Notes: a model not told the origin generated them from the letters alone. 10,702 bases of DNA from Pseudomonadota bacterium (GCA_021828605.1 JAJZEG010000133.1:1-10702); one strand, 5' to 3'; positions 1 through 10,497 are shown, counted from the stretch's first letter. Made by a program: numbers and translations.

Positions 1-2
1 AT

Positions 3-68
3 GTCCATCGCGGCCCGACAGTGGAAGCCCTGCTGTCCAAGCGGGCGAGCAAAGACAAAAAGCGATGA
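3..68 (+). CDS. 3' end of an unidentified upstream gene (partial)
   Basis: Reading frame 3 is open from the window edge and ends in TGA at 66-68, giving a 21-residue tail (ending SKRASKDKKR) that is rich in lysine and arginine. The stop overlaps the start of the next gene as ATGA, the usual layout of translationally coupled operon genes. Third codon positions are mostly G or C in this frame, more than in frame 2, as expected for coding DNA here. The fragment is too short to name a family, so no function is given. The alternative is that this is non-coding leader of the hydrolase gene. Confidence 0.45.
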   Translation, partial: VHRGPTVEALLSKRASKDKKR

Positions 69-661
69 ACGATCAACCGCGCGCGACGGCCCTGCTCGTG
101 ATCGATGTGCAGCACGCATTCGATATCATCGAAGCCTCCGGCGTGCCGCGCAATAATCCGCAGGCAACCGCGCAGATCGCGCAGCTGTTAGAGGTTTTCC
201 GCGCTTGTGATCAGCCTATTTTTCATATCCACCATCACAGCACCGACCCAAATTCACTCTTTGCGCCCGATCATCCCGGCGTTCGCGTTCAGGCTATCGC
301 CCGCGAAATCGACGGCGAGACGGTGATCATCAAGCGAGTGAATAGCGCCTTCATCGGCACCGATCTCGAAGCGCAACTCCGCGCAGCCCAGATCCAGCGT
401 TTGGTGATTTGTGGTGCGACCACCAATCATTGCGTTGAAACCACCACCCGCATGGCGGGCAATCTCGGCTTCGATCCATGGCTGGTGCGCGACGCGACCT
501 GGACCTTCGCGCGCACCGGCCCGGACCAGGACCATTACACGCCCGAACAAATCCACGCGATGAGCCTTGCTAATTTACACGGCGAGTTCGCAACGATCAC
601 CACCACGGCGGAGGTATTGGCGCTGGTCCAAAGCCAGCCGATCCGATCCGTGAGCGCTTAA
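65..661 (+). CDS. Isochorismatase-family cysteine hydrolase
   Basis: This 198-residue protein has the size and motif order of isochorismatase-like (cysteine hydrolase) enzymes, a Rossmann-like alpha/beta fold that hydrolyses amides, imides or vinyl ethers. The N-terminal strand ALLVIDVQHAF supplies the catalytic Asp14. IIKRVNSAF supplies Lys90. The segment VICGATTNHCVETT supplies the nucleophile Cys123, preceded by the family's Gly-Ala cis-peptide region. A His-rich stretch (HIHHH, 54-58) follows the second strand, where relatives often carry substrate- or metal-binding residues. There is no signal peptide, so it is cytoplasmic. The start ATG overlaps the stop of the upstream frame and has no clear Shine-Dalgarno, which fits translational coupling. 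The family covers nicotinamidases, carbamoylases, ureidoacrylate hydrolases and true isochorismatases; the substrate cannot be told from sequence alone, and no siderophore genes are nearby. Confidence 0.92.
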   Translation: MNDQPRATALLVIDVQHAFDIIEASGVPRNNPQATAQIAQLLEVFRACDQPIFHIHHHSTDPNSLFAPDHPGVRVQAIAREIDGETVIIKRVNSAFIGTDLEAQLRAAQIQRLVICGATTNHCVETTTRMAGNLGFDPWLVRDATWTFARTGPDQDHYTPEQIHAMSLANLHGEFATITTTAEVLALVQSQPIRSVSA

Positions 662-667
662 CCCGCC

Positions 668-3201
<2,534 letters not shown>

Positions 3202-3217
3202 TCGCCGGGCGAACCGA

Positions 3218-4585
3218 TTAAGGCGCTGACCCGGCCAACGCCGCCCGCAGCGCCGCCGCATCCAACAGCCGCGTGGTCTCGGCCTGGCGCTGCGCCAGCA
3301 CCGCCTGCTGCCAGGTGATTTCCGTTGTCAAAACAGTGTTGTAACTGACCGCGCCCAAACGAAATTGCGCGCGCGCCAGCCGATAGGCGGCCTCGGCGGT
3401 GCGGGCTGCTTCACGATCATCCGCCACCGTCGCCCGCGCCGCCTGCGCCTCGCGCAACCCATCCGCCACCTGTTGGAACGCCGTCAGCACGGTCAACCGA
3501 TAGGTTGCCAGCGCATTCGCCAGAGTCGCCTGGGCCGCGCGTTCATGGGCGTGCAGCACCCCACCCTCGAAAATCGGCGTGAGCAGCGATCCCGCCAAGG
3601 TCCATAAAGCCGCACCGGGCTGAAACAAGCTGTTGAAGGTCTCCGCCGCATAGCCGCCTTGCGCGCTCAAAGTGAGGCTGGGATAAAGTGCCGCGACCGC
3701 CTGACCAACCGCCGCGTGATCGGCGCTGACCAAAGCGCGCGCGGCGATAATATCGGGCCGCTGCGCCACCAAAATCGATGGCAAGCTGAGCGGTGGATCC
3801 GCCGGCGGCGCAAAATCGCCCAGACGAAACCGCGCATCACTCAGTTGCGCGGGCGCCATACCGGCAAACACCGCAATCGCATGGCGCTGCACACTCGCTG
3901 ACGCACGCAACGCCGGGATGAGTGCCAAACTCGTTTGCAACTGTGCGCGTTGTTGCAACACCGGCAAGCGCGGAATCGCCCCCGCCTGCTGCTCGCCGCG
4001 CAGCAAAACCAGCAAATGCTGGGCACTCGCGGCAATTTTCGCCTCGGTGCGGATTTGCGCCTCCAAACCGGCCTCGGTAATCGCGGCGACCACCACGTCA
4101 TCGGCAATGGTCAGCCGCGCCGCCGCCGCTTGCGCCCGGCGATAGGCGATGCGCGCCCGGCCATTGCGAAACGCGCTGGAGCGCGCCCCAAACAAGCCGG
4201 GATTTTCGCTCGCCGTGCCGGTGACCTGAAAAATCGTATAGGGGCCGAACCCGAACGGACCGCTCGGGAATGCCTGACGCGATTCCTGCGGGTTGAGCGC
4301 AAGATGCGGCAAAAACGTCCCATTATTCGCCGCCGCATCGGCCCGCGCCCGCGCGACCAGCGATTGCGCCGCCTGGATGGTCGGGCTTTGCGCCTGCGCT
4401 TGGGCAATCAGCTGATCAAGTCGCTGATTATTGAACGCGCGCCACCAATGTTGATCTAACGGCGCGTTGGCGCTGGCGCTGTCGCGCAGATAATGCTTGG
4501 GCAGGGGCATGGGGGCAATTTTTGGCGCGGCACAACCCGAAAGCCCGATCAGCGCGACCCATGCGATTAATCCACGCCGTCCCAT
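3218..4585 (-). CDS. RND efflux outer-membrane lipoprotein channel, NodT/OprM type
   Basis: This is the outer-membrane channel of the tripartite pump, expected to form a trimeric TolC-like tunnel. The N-terminus has a short basic region, a hydrophobic stretch and the lipobox LSGC, whose Cys18 (455-residue form) would be lipidated. Two outer-membrane-efflux repeats follow, at roughly residues 45-240 and 260-450, with the alanine/glutamine-rich amphipathic helices typical of the family. The segment AQRPDIIAARALVSADHAAV followed by LYPSLTLSAQGG is a hallmark of NodT-type factors. The start codon overlaps the pump stop as GTGATG: a GTG at 4588 and the chosen ATG at 4585 differ by one residue, and both leave the lipobox intact. 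It is the last gene of the adaptor-pump-channel operon. The substrate is unknown. Confidence 0.93.
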   Translation of the reverse strand: MGRRGLIAWVALIGLSGCAAPKIAPMPLPKHYLRDSASANAPLDQHWWRAFNNQRLDQLIAQAQAQSPTIQAAQSLVARARADAAANNGTFLPHLALNPQESRQAFPSGPFGFGPYTIFQVTGTASENPGLFGARSSAFRNGRARIAYRRAQAAAARLTIADDVVVAAITEAGLEAQIRTEAKIAASAQHLLVLLRGEQQAGAIPRLPVLQQRAQLQTSLALIPALRASASVQRHAIAVFAGMAPAQLSDARFRLGDFAPPADPPLSLPSILVAQRPDIIAARALVSADHAAVGQAVAALYPSLTLSAQGGYAAETFNSLFQPGAALWTLAGSLLTPIFEGGVLHAHERAAQATLANALATYRLTVLTAFQQVADGLREAQAARATVADDREAARTAEAAYRLARAQFRLGAVSYNTVLTTEITWQQAVLAQRQAETTRLLDAAALRAALAGSAP

Positions 4586-7500
4586 CACGCCCGCCTATGC
4601 AGCAATAAATACATCGCCGGCACCGCAAATAATGACAGCAAAAAGCCCGACGCCATGCCCGTGGCCAGCACCGCGCCGATATCATAGCGAATGACCGCTT
4701 GCGGACCGTTCGCGAGCATGAGCGGCACTGCACCGCCAATCAACGCCAGGGTGATCATCAAAATCGGGCGAAACCGCAATTTGGCCGCCCGATACACCGC
4801 TGCCACCAAATCCTCGCTGCCTCGCACTTCCAAATGGGCGATTTGCACAAACAAAATTCCCTGCCGCGCGATCAAACCCCACACCGCCAGCAGCGCGATT
4901 TCGGTGACGATATTGAGCGTGGCACCCCCCAGACTGATCAACAGCAGCGGCCCCAGACTCGCCAGCGGCACCGTGGTGATCACCACGAACGGATCACGCA
5001 GCGAGCGGAATTGCCCGGCCAGCAAAAAGAACAGACCGGCGAAGCCCAACGCAAACAGCATGTTATTGGCCCGCTGCGATTGGCGGAAGGTTGCGGAGGG
5101 CCCGGCATAACCGAACGACGATCCTGGCGCGTGCTGGCGTAAAAACGCTTTATGCAAGGTCGCGAGCGCGTCCGACAGTGCTATCCCGGCGCGGGGCTGA
5201 CCGGCGATGGTAATGGTTGGCAATCCCTGCCACGAGCCGATGGCACTGGGCCGGGAGCGCAGGCGCATGCGGGTGACATCACCGAGCGGGATCAGCGTGC
5301 CCGCTTTGGTGCGCACCGGGGTTGCCGCCAGCGCGCCAATATCAATCGCGCGTGGACCGGTCGCGATAATATCCAAATTGGCATGGCCCAAACTCACATG
5401 CGCCAAGGCCGCACCCGAGAGCGAATCACTGATCGCCGCCCCGATCGCCGCCTGACTAACACCCAAATTGGCGGCCAGACGGGTGCGGGTGGTGATGATA
5501 TATTCCGGCTGCACCGAGCCCGGCGATACTTGCAGAAAATCGAACTTTCCGCTGGCATAGCCTGCATTGATGATCGATTGCGCGAGGTTGAGCAAATTGC
5601 CGTAATGGGTCTGGCCCGACACCAACACGTCAATCGGCAAACCGTTCAGCCCTGGCAGGCCGTTATTTTCGGTAACATACGCTTTTACGCCTGGCAGTTT
5701 CGCCAAGGCCGCACCGAGCGTTTTTGCCGCATTGCGCGCCTGACTCGGATTAGCAAAACTATAGCCGCCGAACAGGCCGTGATAATTCTCATCGGCAACC
5801 ATCCAGTCCGGCTGCCCCGGCTCCAGCCGATTGAGCACCGACTGGATGGTATGGAATTGCTGGGTCAAATAAGTGATCGAGGCGCCGTAAGGGCCTTCGG
5901 CAAATATATTCACCGATAACCCATCCGCCGCCGGGGTTAAATTACGCGGCGCCGCACTGTACAGGCCGGCACTCAGCGCCGCGAGCAGCAGCGCCACACC
6001 GACCACCCAGCCCGGATGCGGCAGGCTGCGCGCGAGCAAGCGCAAATAGGTGCCACGGAACCGATCAATAATCGATGGCCGCGTTGATTGATGCTCGCGC
6101 GCCCCCGCCCATAGCGCGATCAATGGCACGGCGGTCAGCGCAATCAGCAGCGAGAATAAAAACGCGGTGATCAACACCAAGGCGAAGGGGCGAAACAACG
6201 CTGCGGTCAGACCTTGCAAAAACACCAAAGGCAGAAATGCCACCACCAGAGTCGAGGAAATCGCCGCGAGCACCGGGGCGAGCTGGGTTACGCTGGCCCC
6301 CGCCGCATCCAAAGGTGCCTCGCCCTCGGCGATGCGTCGGAAAATATCCTCGACCACCACAATCGCGTCATCGACCACCAGCCCAACCGCCAGCACCAAA
6401 GCGATAATGGTGAATAAATTAAGGCTCTCGCCGAGCAGATGCATCACAATCGCCGCACCGAACAGCGAGAGAATAATCGCGAGGAACGGCGCCGCCGCCG
6501 CGCGTAAAGTGCCGAGCGACAGCCGGACGATCACGCCGACCAACAAGACGGTGATCAGCAAGGTCGCTGCCAGATCGCGCAAACTTCTGGTAATGCTGAC
6601 CGACTGGTCATAGGTGACGTTGAGCTGCAAGCCCGGCGGCAGGGTGGTGCGAATATTGGCCAGCACCTTGCGAAAATCCCGCGAGACTTGCAGCACATTG
6701 CCACCCGGCGCGACGCCGGCAGCGAGGAACACCGAGGGTTTGCCGCGCCACCAGTTTTTGAAACTATGCGAGGGCGGGCCGAGTGTGACCGTCGCCAGCG
6801 CCGAGAGTGGGATGGTCACGCCCTGGCGGGTGGTGATCGGGATCGCGCGGAACCGCGCCAGCGAACCCAGATCCGGGCTGCCTTGGATGGTGATAATCGC
6901 CGCCTGATTGCGCAAACTACCGCCCGCCGCCAACCCCGCCCGGCTGCGCAAGGCGCGCGCCACATCGCGGGCGGTCACCCCCAACGCGACCAGCCGCGCC
7001 GGGTCCATCGCCACCCGGATTGCCGGGCTTGGTGCGAATAAATGCACCGGCCCGATATTCGGCACCGTCTCCAAACGGGGGATGACGTCGGTTTGCAAAA
7101 ACCGGATGACGCTGGTGCGCGAAATCCCCGGCGCGATCCGGGCATTGACGTTGAGTTCCTGATTACCGTTCGAGCGCCCGACCAATGCCACATTCGGCAA
7201 GCGCACCGCCGCCGGGATATTATTGCGCGCCGCATTCACCGCCGAGAGCACCTCGGCATAGGTGGTGTTCGGGTTCGCCCCCGGTGCCAGGAACGCGCGC
7301 ACATGCGAAGAACCCTGGCGCGACGAGCCGGTCACATAGGCAATCCCACCCACCGCCGCGACACTCGCTTCGGTCGGCACCGTCACAAACCGATTAACCA
7401 CCGACGCCGCCGCACCGGGATAATGGGTCGAAATTTTGATCCGGTTGGCGGGGATCGGCGGGCTCGGACGGATCGGCAAGGTCGCGAGCGACACCAAGCC

Positions 7501-7608
7501 GAACAGAGTGAGTGCGGCAACGCCGAGCAGCACCAGAATCGGGTGGCGCAGCAAGCGCGCCCAAACGCCGGGAGGCGGCAACCCGCTATCGGTCGCGTGT
7601 TGATCCAT
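4585..7608 (-). CDS. RND multidrug efflux pump, inner-membrane permease (AcrB-like, HAE type)
   Basis: This 1007-residue protein is the proton-driven transporter of the tripartite system. It has the duplicated RND plan: one N-terminal transmembrane helix (about 22-45), a large periplasmic loop (about 46-340), a helix cluster (about 345-500), one helix near 535-552, a second periplasmic loop (about 555-845) and a final helix cluster (about 850-1003). The TM4 motif VGLVVDDAIVVVEDIFRRIA carries Asp413 and Asp414, matching AcrB Asp407/Asp408. In TM10, GLIARQGILF puts Arg915 at the position of AcrB Lys940. In TM11, RFRPILMITLA keeps the Arg971 equivalent (Arg945) but has Ile952 at the Thr978 position. 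The periplasmic part resembles the AcrB porter domain (STHYPGAAASVV). It is slightly shorter than AcrB (1049). The start overlaps the adaptor stop as TGATG. Drug-type rather than metal-type substrates are inferred from the family. Confidence 0.95.
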   Translation of the reverse strand: MDQHATDSGLPPPGVWARLLRHPILVLLGVAALTLFGLVSLATLPIRPSPPIPANRIKISTHYPGAAASVVNRFVTVPTEASVAAVGGIAYVTGSSRQGSSHVRAFLAPGANPNTTYAEVLSAVNAARNNIPAAVRLPNVALVGRSNGNQELNVNARIAPGISRTSVIRFLQTDVIPRLETVPNIGPVHLFAPSPAIRVAMDPARLVALGVTARDVARALRSRAGLAAGGSLRNQAAIITIQGSPDLGSLARFRAIPITTRQGVTIPLSALATVTLGPPSHSFKNWWRGKPSVFLAAGVAPGGNVLQVSRDFRKVLANIRTTLPPGLQLNVTYDQSVSITRSLRDLAATLLITVLLVGVIVRLSLGTLRAAAAPFLAIILSLFGAAIVMHLLGESLNLFTIIALVLAVGLVVDDAIVVVEDIFRRIAEGEAPLDAAGASVTQLAPVLAAISSTLVVAFLPLVFLQGLTAALFRPFALVLITAFLFSLLIALTAVPLIALWAGAREHQSTRPSIIDRFRGTYLRLLARSLPHPGWVVGVALLLAALSAGLYSAAPRNLTPAADGLSVNIFAEGPYGASITYLTQQFHTIQSVLNRLEPGQPDWMVADENYHGLFGGYSFANPSQARNAAKTLGAALAKLPGVKAYVTENNGLPGLNGLPIDVLVSGQTHYGNLLNLAQSIINAGYASGKFDFLQVSPGSVQPEYIITTRTRLAANLGVSQAAIGAAISDSLSGAALAHVSLGHANLDIIATGPRAIDIGALAATPVRTKAGTLIPLGDVTRMRLRSRPSAIGSWQGLPTITIAGQPRAGIALSDALATLHKAFLRQHAPGSSFGYAGPSATFRQSQRANNMLFALGFAGLFFLLAGQFRSLRDPFVVITTVPLASLGPLLLISLGGATLNIVTEIALLAVWGLIARQGILFVQIAHLEVRGSEDLVAAVYRAAKLRFRPILMITLALIGGAVPLMLANGPQAVIRYDIGAVLATGMASGFLLSLFAVPAMYLLLHRRA

Positions 7609-8675
7609 CAGGATGTCGCGCTAATCGGCTCGATGATTTCACCCGCGCGCAATTTGAACCCGCCCAAAGCGACAATTCGGTGCAGTTGGGGGTTCGCCGC
7701 GATAATCGCATCGGCATGGCGGGTGGTCAGCACATGCACATAGACCGCCTGCACCCGGATTTTCCCCGCTTTGGTGCGCAGCGCATAGACAAAACTGCCA
7801 ATCGGGCCATTGACCAGGGCAGCTGCCGGAATCGCCAGAGCCGGCACCGAGGCACCCACCTTCAAATGCACAATGCCAAACGCACCGGGCAGGCTCGCCG
7901 GGTTCGGATCGATAATCCGCCCTTCGACCATGCGCGCCCGCGTCGCGATGTTCAGCGCCGGGCTGAGTGCGGTGATCACCCCATGCACTTTCCGCGCTTG
8001 CGCCGTGACCGTTGCCTGCGCATGGGTCGGCAAGGTGAGCGAAAACCGATCACCCGGCGCGATGCCCGCTAATTCGGTTTGCGGCACCGCGAAGCGCACC
8101 AGCAACGGGCTGGTTTGGGTCAATGTCACAATCGGCGCGCCGGGTGCCAGATAATCGCCCACCGACACCCGCCTGATCCCCAGCACGCCGCTGAACGGCG
8201 CGGTCACCACTAATTTATCGGCCTGCGCCTGGTCGAGGGCCGATTGCGCACGGGCTTGCGCCGCGATGGAGCGATCCGCATCGATTTGCGCCGCACTCAC
8301 CCCGGAAATCGCCTGTAATTTGGCGTCGCGCGCCAAGACCTGCAGCGCAGCCGCCGATTTTGCCCGGTCCAACGCCAAACGCGCCAAAGCGGTGGCCGCA
8401 TCCATGCGGAGTAAAACCTGGCCCTGGGTGACATGATCGCCCGAGTGAAACAGCACCGCACTGACCACGCCTGTTCGGCTCGCGGCCAAAATCGTGTTTT
8501 GCGCGGCAACCACATGGCCGGCGAGTTCGATCGCCGCCCGATATTGCACCGGCTTGACCGTGCTGACCGGCACGCGCGGCGCGGCAATCGCAGCACTGGC
8601 CTGCGCAAGAGCGGGCCATGCCAACAACAGCAGGAACAACAAACGAGAGCGAACAGGCAACCAAGCGGGGCGCAT
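7608..8675 (-). CDS. RND efflux periplasmic adaptor (membrane fusion protein, HlyD/AcrA type)
   Basis: This is the periplasmic adaptor that joins the inner-membrane pump to the outer-membrane channel. The 355-residue form begins MRPAWLPVRSRLLFLLLL, a Sec signal peptide with a probable cut after AQA; no lipobox cysteine is present, so it is probably not lipid-anchored. A half-lipoyl segment (SRTGVVSAVLFHSGDHVTQG) is followed by a short alpha-helical hairpin (about 95-155), the second half-lipoyl (TAPFSGVLGIRRVSVGDYL), a beta-barrel domain (LLVRFAVPQTELAGIAPGD onward) and a membrane-proximal domain. An in-frame TTG lies one codon upstream (8678), but ATG 8675 has AGGA at 6 nt and is chosen. It is the first gene of the operon, and its TGA overlaps the pump ATG. 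No regulator gene adjoins it. Confidence 0.94.
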   Translation of the reverse strand: MRPAWLPVRSRLLFLLLLAWPALAQASAAIAAPRVPVSTVKPVQYRAAIELAGHVVAAQNTILAASRTGVVSAVLFHSGDHVTQGQVLLRMDAATALARLALDRAKSAAALQVLARDAKLQAISGVSAAQIDADRSIAAQARAQSALDQAQADKLVVTAPFSGVLGIRRVSVGDYLAPGAPIVTLTQTSPLLVRFAVPQTELAGIAPGDRFSLTLPTHAQATVTAQARKVHGVITALSPALNIATRARMVEGRIIDPNPASLPGAFGIVHLKVGASVPALAIPAAALVNGPIGSFVYALRTKAGKIRVQAVYVHVLTTRHADAIIAANPQLHRIVALGGFKLRAGEIIEPISATS

Positions 8676-8681
8676 CAATCA

Positions 8682-8685
8682 TCCT
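8682..8685 (-). promoter_or_regulatory. Ribosome binding site of the adaptor gene
   Basis: AGGA on the minus strand sits 6 nt before the ATG at 8675. This spacing favours that ATG over the TTG at 8678. Confidence 0.55.
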
Positions 8686-8704
8686 GACAGCGGCCGCGCG
8701 GGCC

Positions 8705-8714
8705 AGTGAACACT
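8705..8714. promoter_or_regulatory. Short palindrome in the divergent promoter region (possible operator)
   Basis: AGTGAACACT is a perfect dyad apart from its two central bases (AGTG-aa-CACT). It lies just downstream of the candidate pump-operon promoter on the minus strand, where a repressor would block transcription. The arms are only 4 bp, so chance is a real alternative, and no regulator gene is in the window. Confidence 0.2.
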
Positions 8715-8720
8715 ATAATT

Positions 8721-8748
8721 TTATTACGCGGATTTTGCGCCTTGGCAA
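8721..8748 (-). promoter_or_regulatory. Candidate promoter of the efflux operon
   Basis: On the minus strand TTGCCA (8748-8743) and TAATAA (8726-8721) are 16 bp apart, about 45 bp upstream of the adaptor start. The 118-bp gap must hold the starts of both divergent transcripts. For the plus-strand gene, only a weak TTGGCA (8742-8747) followed by GATAAT (8762-8767) at too short a spacing is visible, so no separate promoter is called for it. Confidence 0.35.
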
Positions 8749-8777
8749 AGATGGCTCACGCGATAATGATGGGCATC

Positions 8778-8784
8778 AAGGGAG
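8778..8784 (+). promoter_or_regulatory. Ribosome binding site of the AidB-like gene
   Basis: AAGGGAG lies 9 nt upstream of ATG 8794, a strong Shine-Dalgarno that fixes this start. The resulting N-terminus aligns with that of E. coli AidB as recalled. Confidence 0.7.
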
Positions 8785-8793
8785 AAGCCAGCC

Positions 8794-10428
8794 ATGATCA
8801 TCAATACGGTGAGCGAAGCAAGCGCGACCCATAGCGTGTTCAATCAGGTGGGCGAGCCGCCGGACTATAACGCCTATCAGCGTGATCAGGCTTTGACCGA
8901 CGCCATCGCCGCCTTTGGTGCGGGCTGGGCGGCGCGCAAACTCGATGGCTGCGGCGCCTTGATCGGCAGCGCCGCGATGCGCGAATCGGCCGCCGACGCT
9001 CATCGGCACCATCCAGAACTGCGCAGCCATGACCGGTTCGGCAACCGGATCGATCAGGTGGAGTTTCACCCCGCCTGGCACGCGCTGATGACGCAGGCGC
9101 GGGCGAGCGAAACCCATTCCCTGGCCTGGAGCGATTCCCGCTCCGGCGCGCAAATCGCCCGCGCTGGGCTTGCCTATTTATGGGGTCAAGGCGAACCGGG
9201 CGTGATGTGCCCGAGCGCCATGACCTTCGCCGCGCGCGGCGCCTTGGCCCATGCGCCCGACCTGCTCGCGCAATTCGGCCCGAAAATCTGGTCCACCCAC
9301 TATGATCCGCGCTTGCTGCCGCCGGAGCAAAAATCAGGGCTGGTGGTGGCGATGGCGATGACTGAAAAGCAGGGCGGCAGTGATTTGCGCCAAACCCAAA
9401 CTTTCGGCGAACCGGTGAGTAACGGTCGCTATCGCTTGACTGGCCATAAATGGTTTTTCTCGGTGCCGATTGCCGATTTATTCCTCACCCTCGCGCGCAC
9501 CGGCGACGCGATTTCCTGCTTTCTGGCGCAAGGCTGGCGTGATGACGGGACGCGCAACGGCGTGCAGATCCAGCGGCTCAAGGATAAAATGGGCAATCGC
9601 TCCAACGCCTCCTCGGAAGTCGAGTTTCGCGGGCTGGACGCCGTGCTGGTCGGCGAGCCAGGGCGCGGCATCGCGACCATTATCGACATGGCGCATCTGA
9701 CCCGGCTGGAATGCGCGCTCGGTGGCGCTGCCTTGATGCGTCACGCGCTGAGCCTGGCTTTGTTCCACACCCAGCATCGCACCGCCTTTCAGCGCAAACT
9801 CATCGATCAGCCGATCATGGGCCGCGTGCTGGCCGACATGGCGCTCGATGCCGAGGCGGCGCTCTGGCTCGCTTTGCGCGCGGCGGCGGCGGTTGATCGT
9901 GGCGAGGCCTTGGCCCGGGTGATCGTGCCGGTGGCCAAATATTTCATTTGCAAACGCGCGCCCGGTTTGGTGGCCGAGGCGGTGGAATGTCATGGCGGCA
10001 ACGGCTTTGTCGAGGAAAACCCGATTGCCCGGCTCTATCGCGAGGCACCGCTGAACGGGTTATGGGAAGGCTCAGGCAATGTCATGTGCCTCGATGTTCT
10101 CCGCGCGCTGACCCGCCACTCCGAGGCGGCAGAGGCGTTGCGCGCGGAACTCGCGCAAGCGCGTAATGTTGCCCCTGGTTTGGATCGGATGATCGCCGCC
10201 ATCGATCAGGCCTTGGCCAACCCGTCCCGGATTGAGGCCGACGCCCGGCTGGTGGTTGAACAGATCGCCCTCGCTTTGACCATGGTGGTGCTGCGCGCTC
10301 ATGCGCCCGCGATCATCGCCGAGGGATTTTGCGCCGCGCGCATTACCGCCCCTGGCCTGGCCTATGGCACCGCAAGCGGCATCGATACCGAAGCGATCTT
10401 GGAGCGGGCTTCGGTTATTCCGACCTGA
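8794..10428 (+). CDS. aidB: AidB-like acyl-CoA dehydrogenase family flavoprotein
   Basis: The 544-residue product closely resembles E. coli AidB (541 residues), an FAD protein with the acyl-CoA dehydrogenase fold that belongs to the adaptive response to alkylation and binds DNA through its C-terminal domain. Matching landmarks in order are THSVFNQ (12-18), EFHPAWHALM (90-99), SAMTFAA (141-147), the flavin-site motif MTEKQGGSD (189-197), GHKWFFSVP (217-225), RLKDKMGNRSNAS (261-273), AKYFICKRAP (381-390) and NGLWEGSGNVMCLDVLRAL (421-439). Glu425 lies in the WEGSGN segment where many acyl-CoA dehydrogenases carry the catalytic Glu. A C-terminal alpha-helical extension (about 440-544) matches AidB's DNA-binding region in place and length but is less conserved. 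The protein is cytoplasmic and stands as a single gene, divergent from the efflux operon. No ada gene is nearby, so alkylation control is not shown; a plain dehydrogenase role remains possible. Confidence 0.93.
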   Translation: MIINTVSEASATHSVFNQVGEPPDYNAYQRDQALTDAIAAFGAGWAARKLDGCGALIGSAAMRESAADAHRHHPELRSHDRFGNRIDQVEFHPAWHALMTQARASETHSLAWSDSRSGAQIARAGLAYLWGQGEPGVMCPSAMTFAARGALAHAPDLLAQFGPKIWSTHYDPRLLPPEQKSGLVVAMAMTEKQGGSDLRQTQTFGEPVSNGRYRLTGHKWFFSVPIADLFLTLARTGDAISCFLAQGWRDDGTRNGVQIQRLKDKMGNRSNASSEVEFRGLDAVLVGEPGRGIATIIDMAHLTRLECALGGAALMRHALSLALFHTQHRTAFQRKLIDQPIMGRVLADMALDAEAALWLALRAAAAVDRGEALARVIVPVAKYFICKRAPGLVAEAVECHGGNGFVEENPIARLYREAPLNGLWEGSGNVMCLDVLRALTRHSEAAEALRAELAQARNVAPGLDRMIAAIDQALANPSRIEADARLVVEQIALALTMVVLRAHAPAIIAEGFCAARITAPGLAYGTASGIDTEAILERASVIPT

Positions 10429-10438
10429 TTAAATCAGG
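10424..10438. repeat. Inverted repeat across the aidB stop codon
   Basis: CCTGATT and AATCAGG are perfect 7-bp arms around a single A, with the TGA stop inside the left arm. In RNA this gives a 6-bp stem with a three-base loop. No U-run follows directly (the nearest T-run is at 10465-10470), so it is a poor intrinsic terminator. It could be a weak terminator or a chance palindrome. Confidence 0.4.
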
Positions 10439-10476
10439 GCGATTATGCATTACTTGACGAATTATTTTTTGCTAGA

Positions 10477-10497
10477 ACCCCTTTATCAGCAAGGGGT
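10477..10497 (+). promoter_or_regulatory. Hairpin sequestering the transposase ribosome binding site
   Basis: ACCCCTT (10477-10483) and AAGGGGT (10491-10497) are perfect 7-bp arms around a 7-base loop. The right arm contains AAGGGG, the only Shine-Dalgarno-like sequence before ATG 10505, with 8 nt between them. In a transcript running through the whole hairpin, such as read-through from aidB, the ribosome site would be paired. Similar structures protect IS10 and IS50 from transposase synthesis off outside transcripts. The role here is inferred. Confidence 0.5.

Noticed and set aside
7042..8072. Plus-strand open frames of 233 and 186 residues opposite the pump and adaptor genes
   Set aside because: They are antisense to well-supported genes, rich in Arg and His with no recognisable fold, and have no ribosome site.
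8776..9153. Minus-strand open frame of 125 residues across the aidB start
   Set aside because: It overlaps the strong AidB-like coding frame and its ribosome site and shows no family features.
10454..10478. TTGACG followed by TAGAAC as a transposase promoter
   Set aside because: The spacing is only 13 bp, too short for a normal sigma-70 promoter, and no better -10 lies at 16-18 bp.
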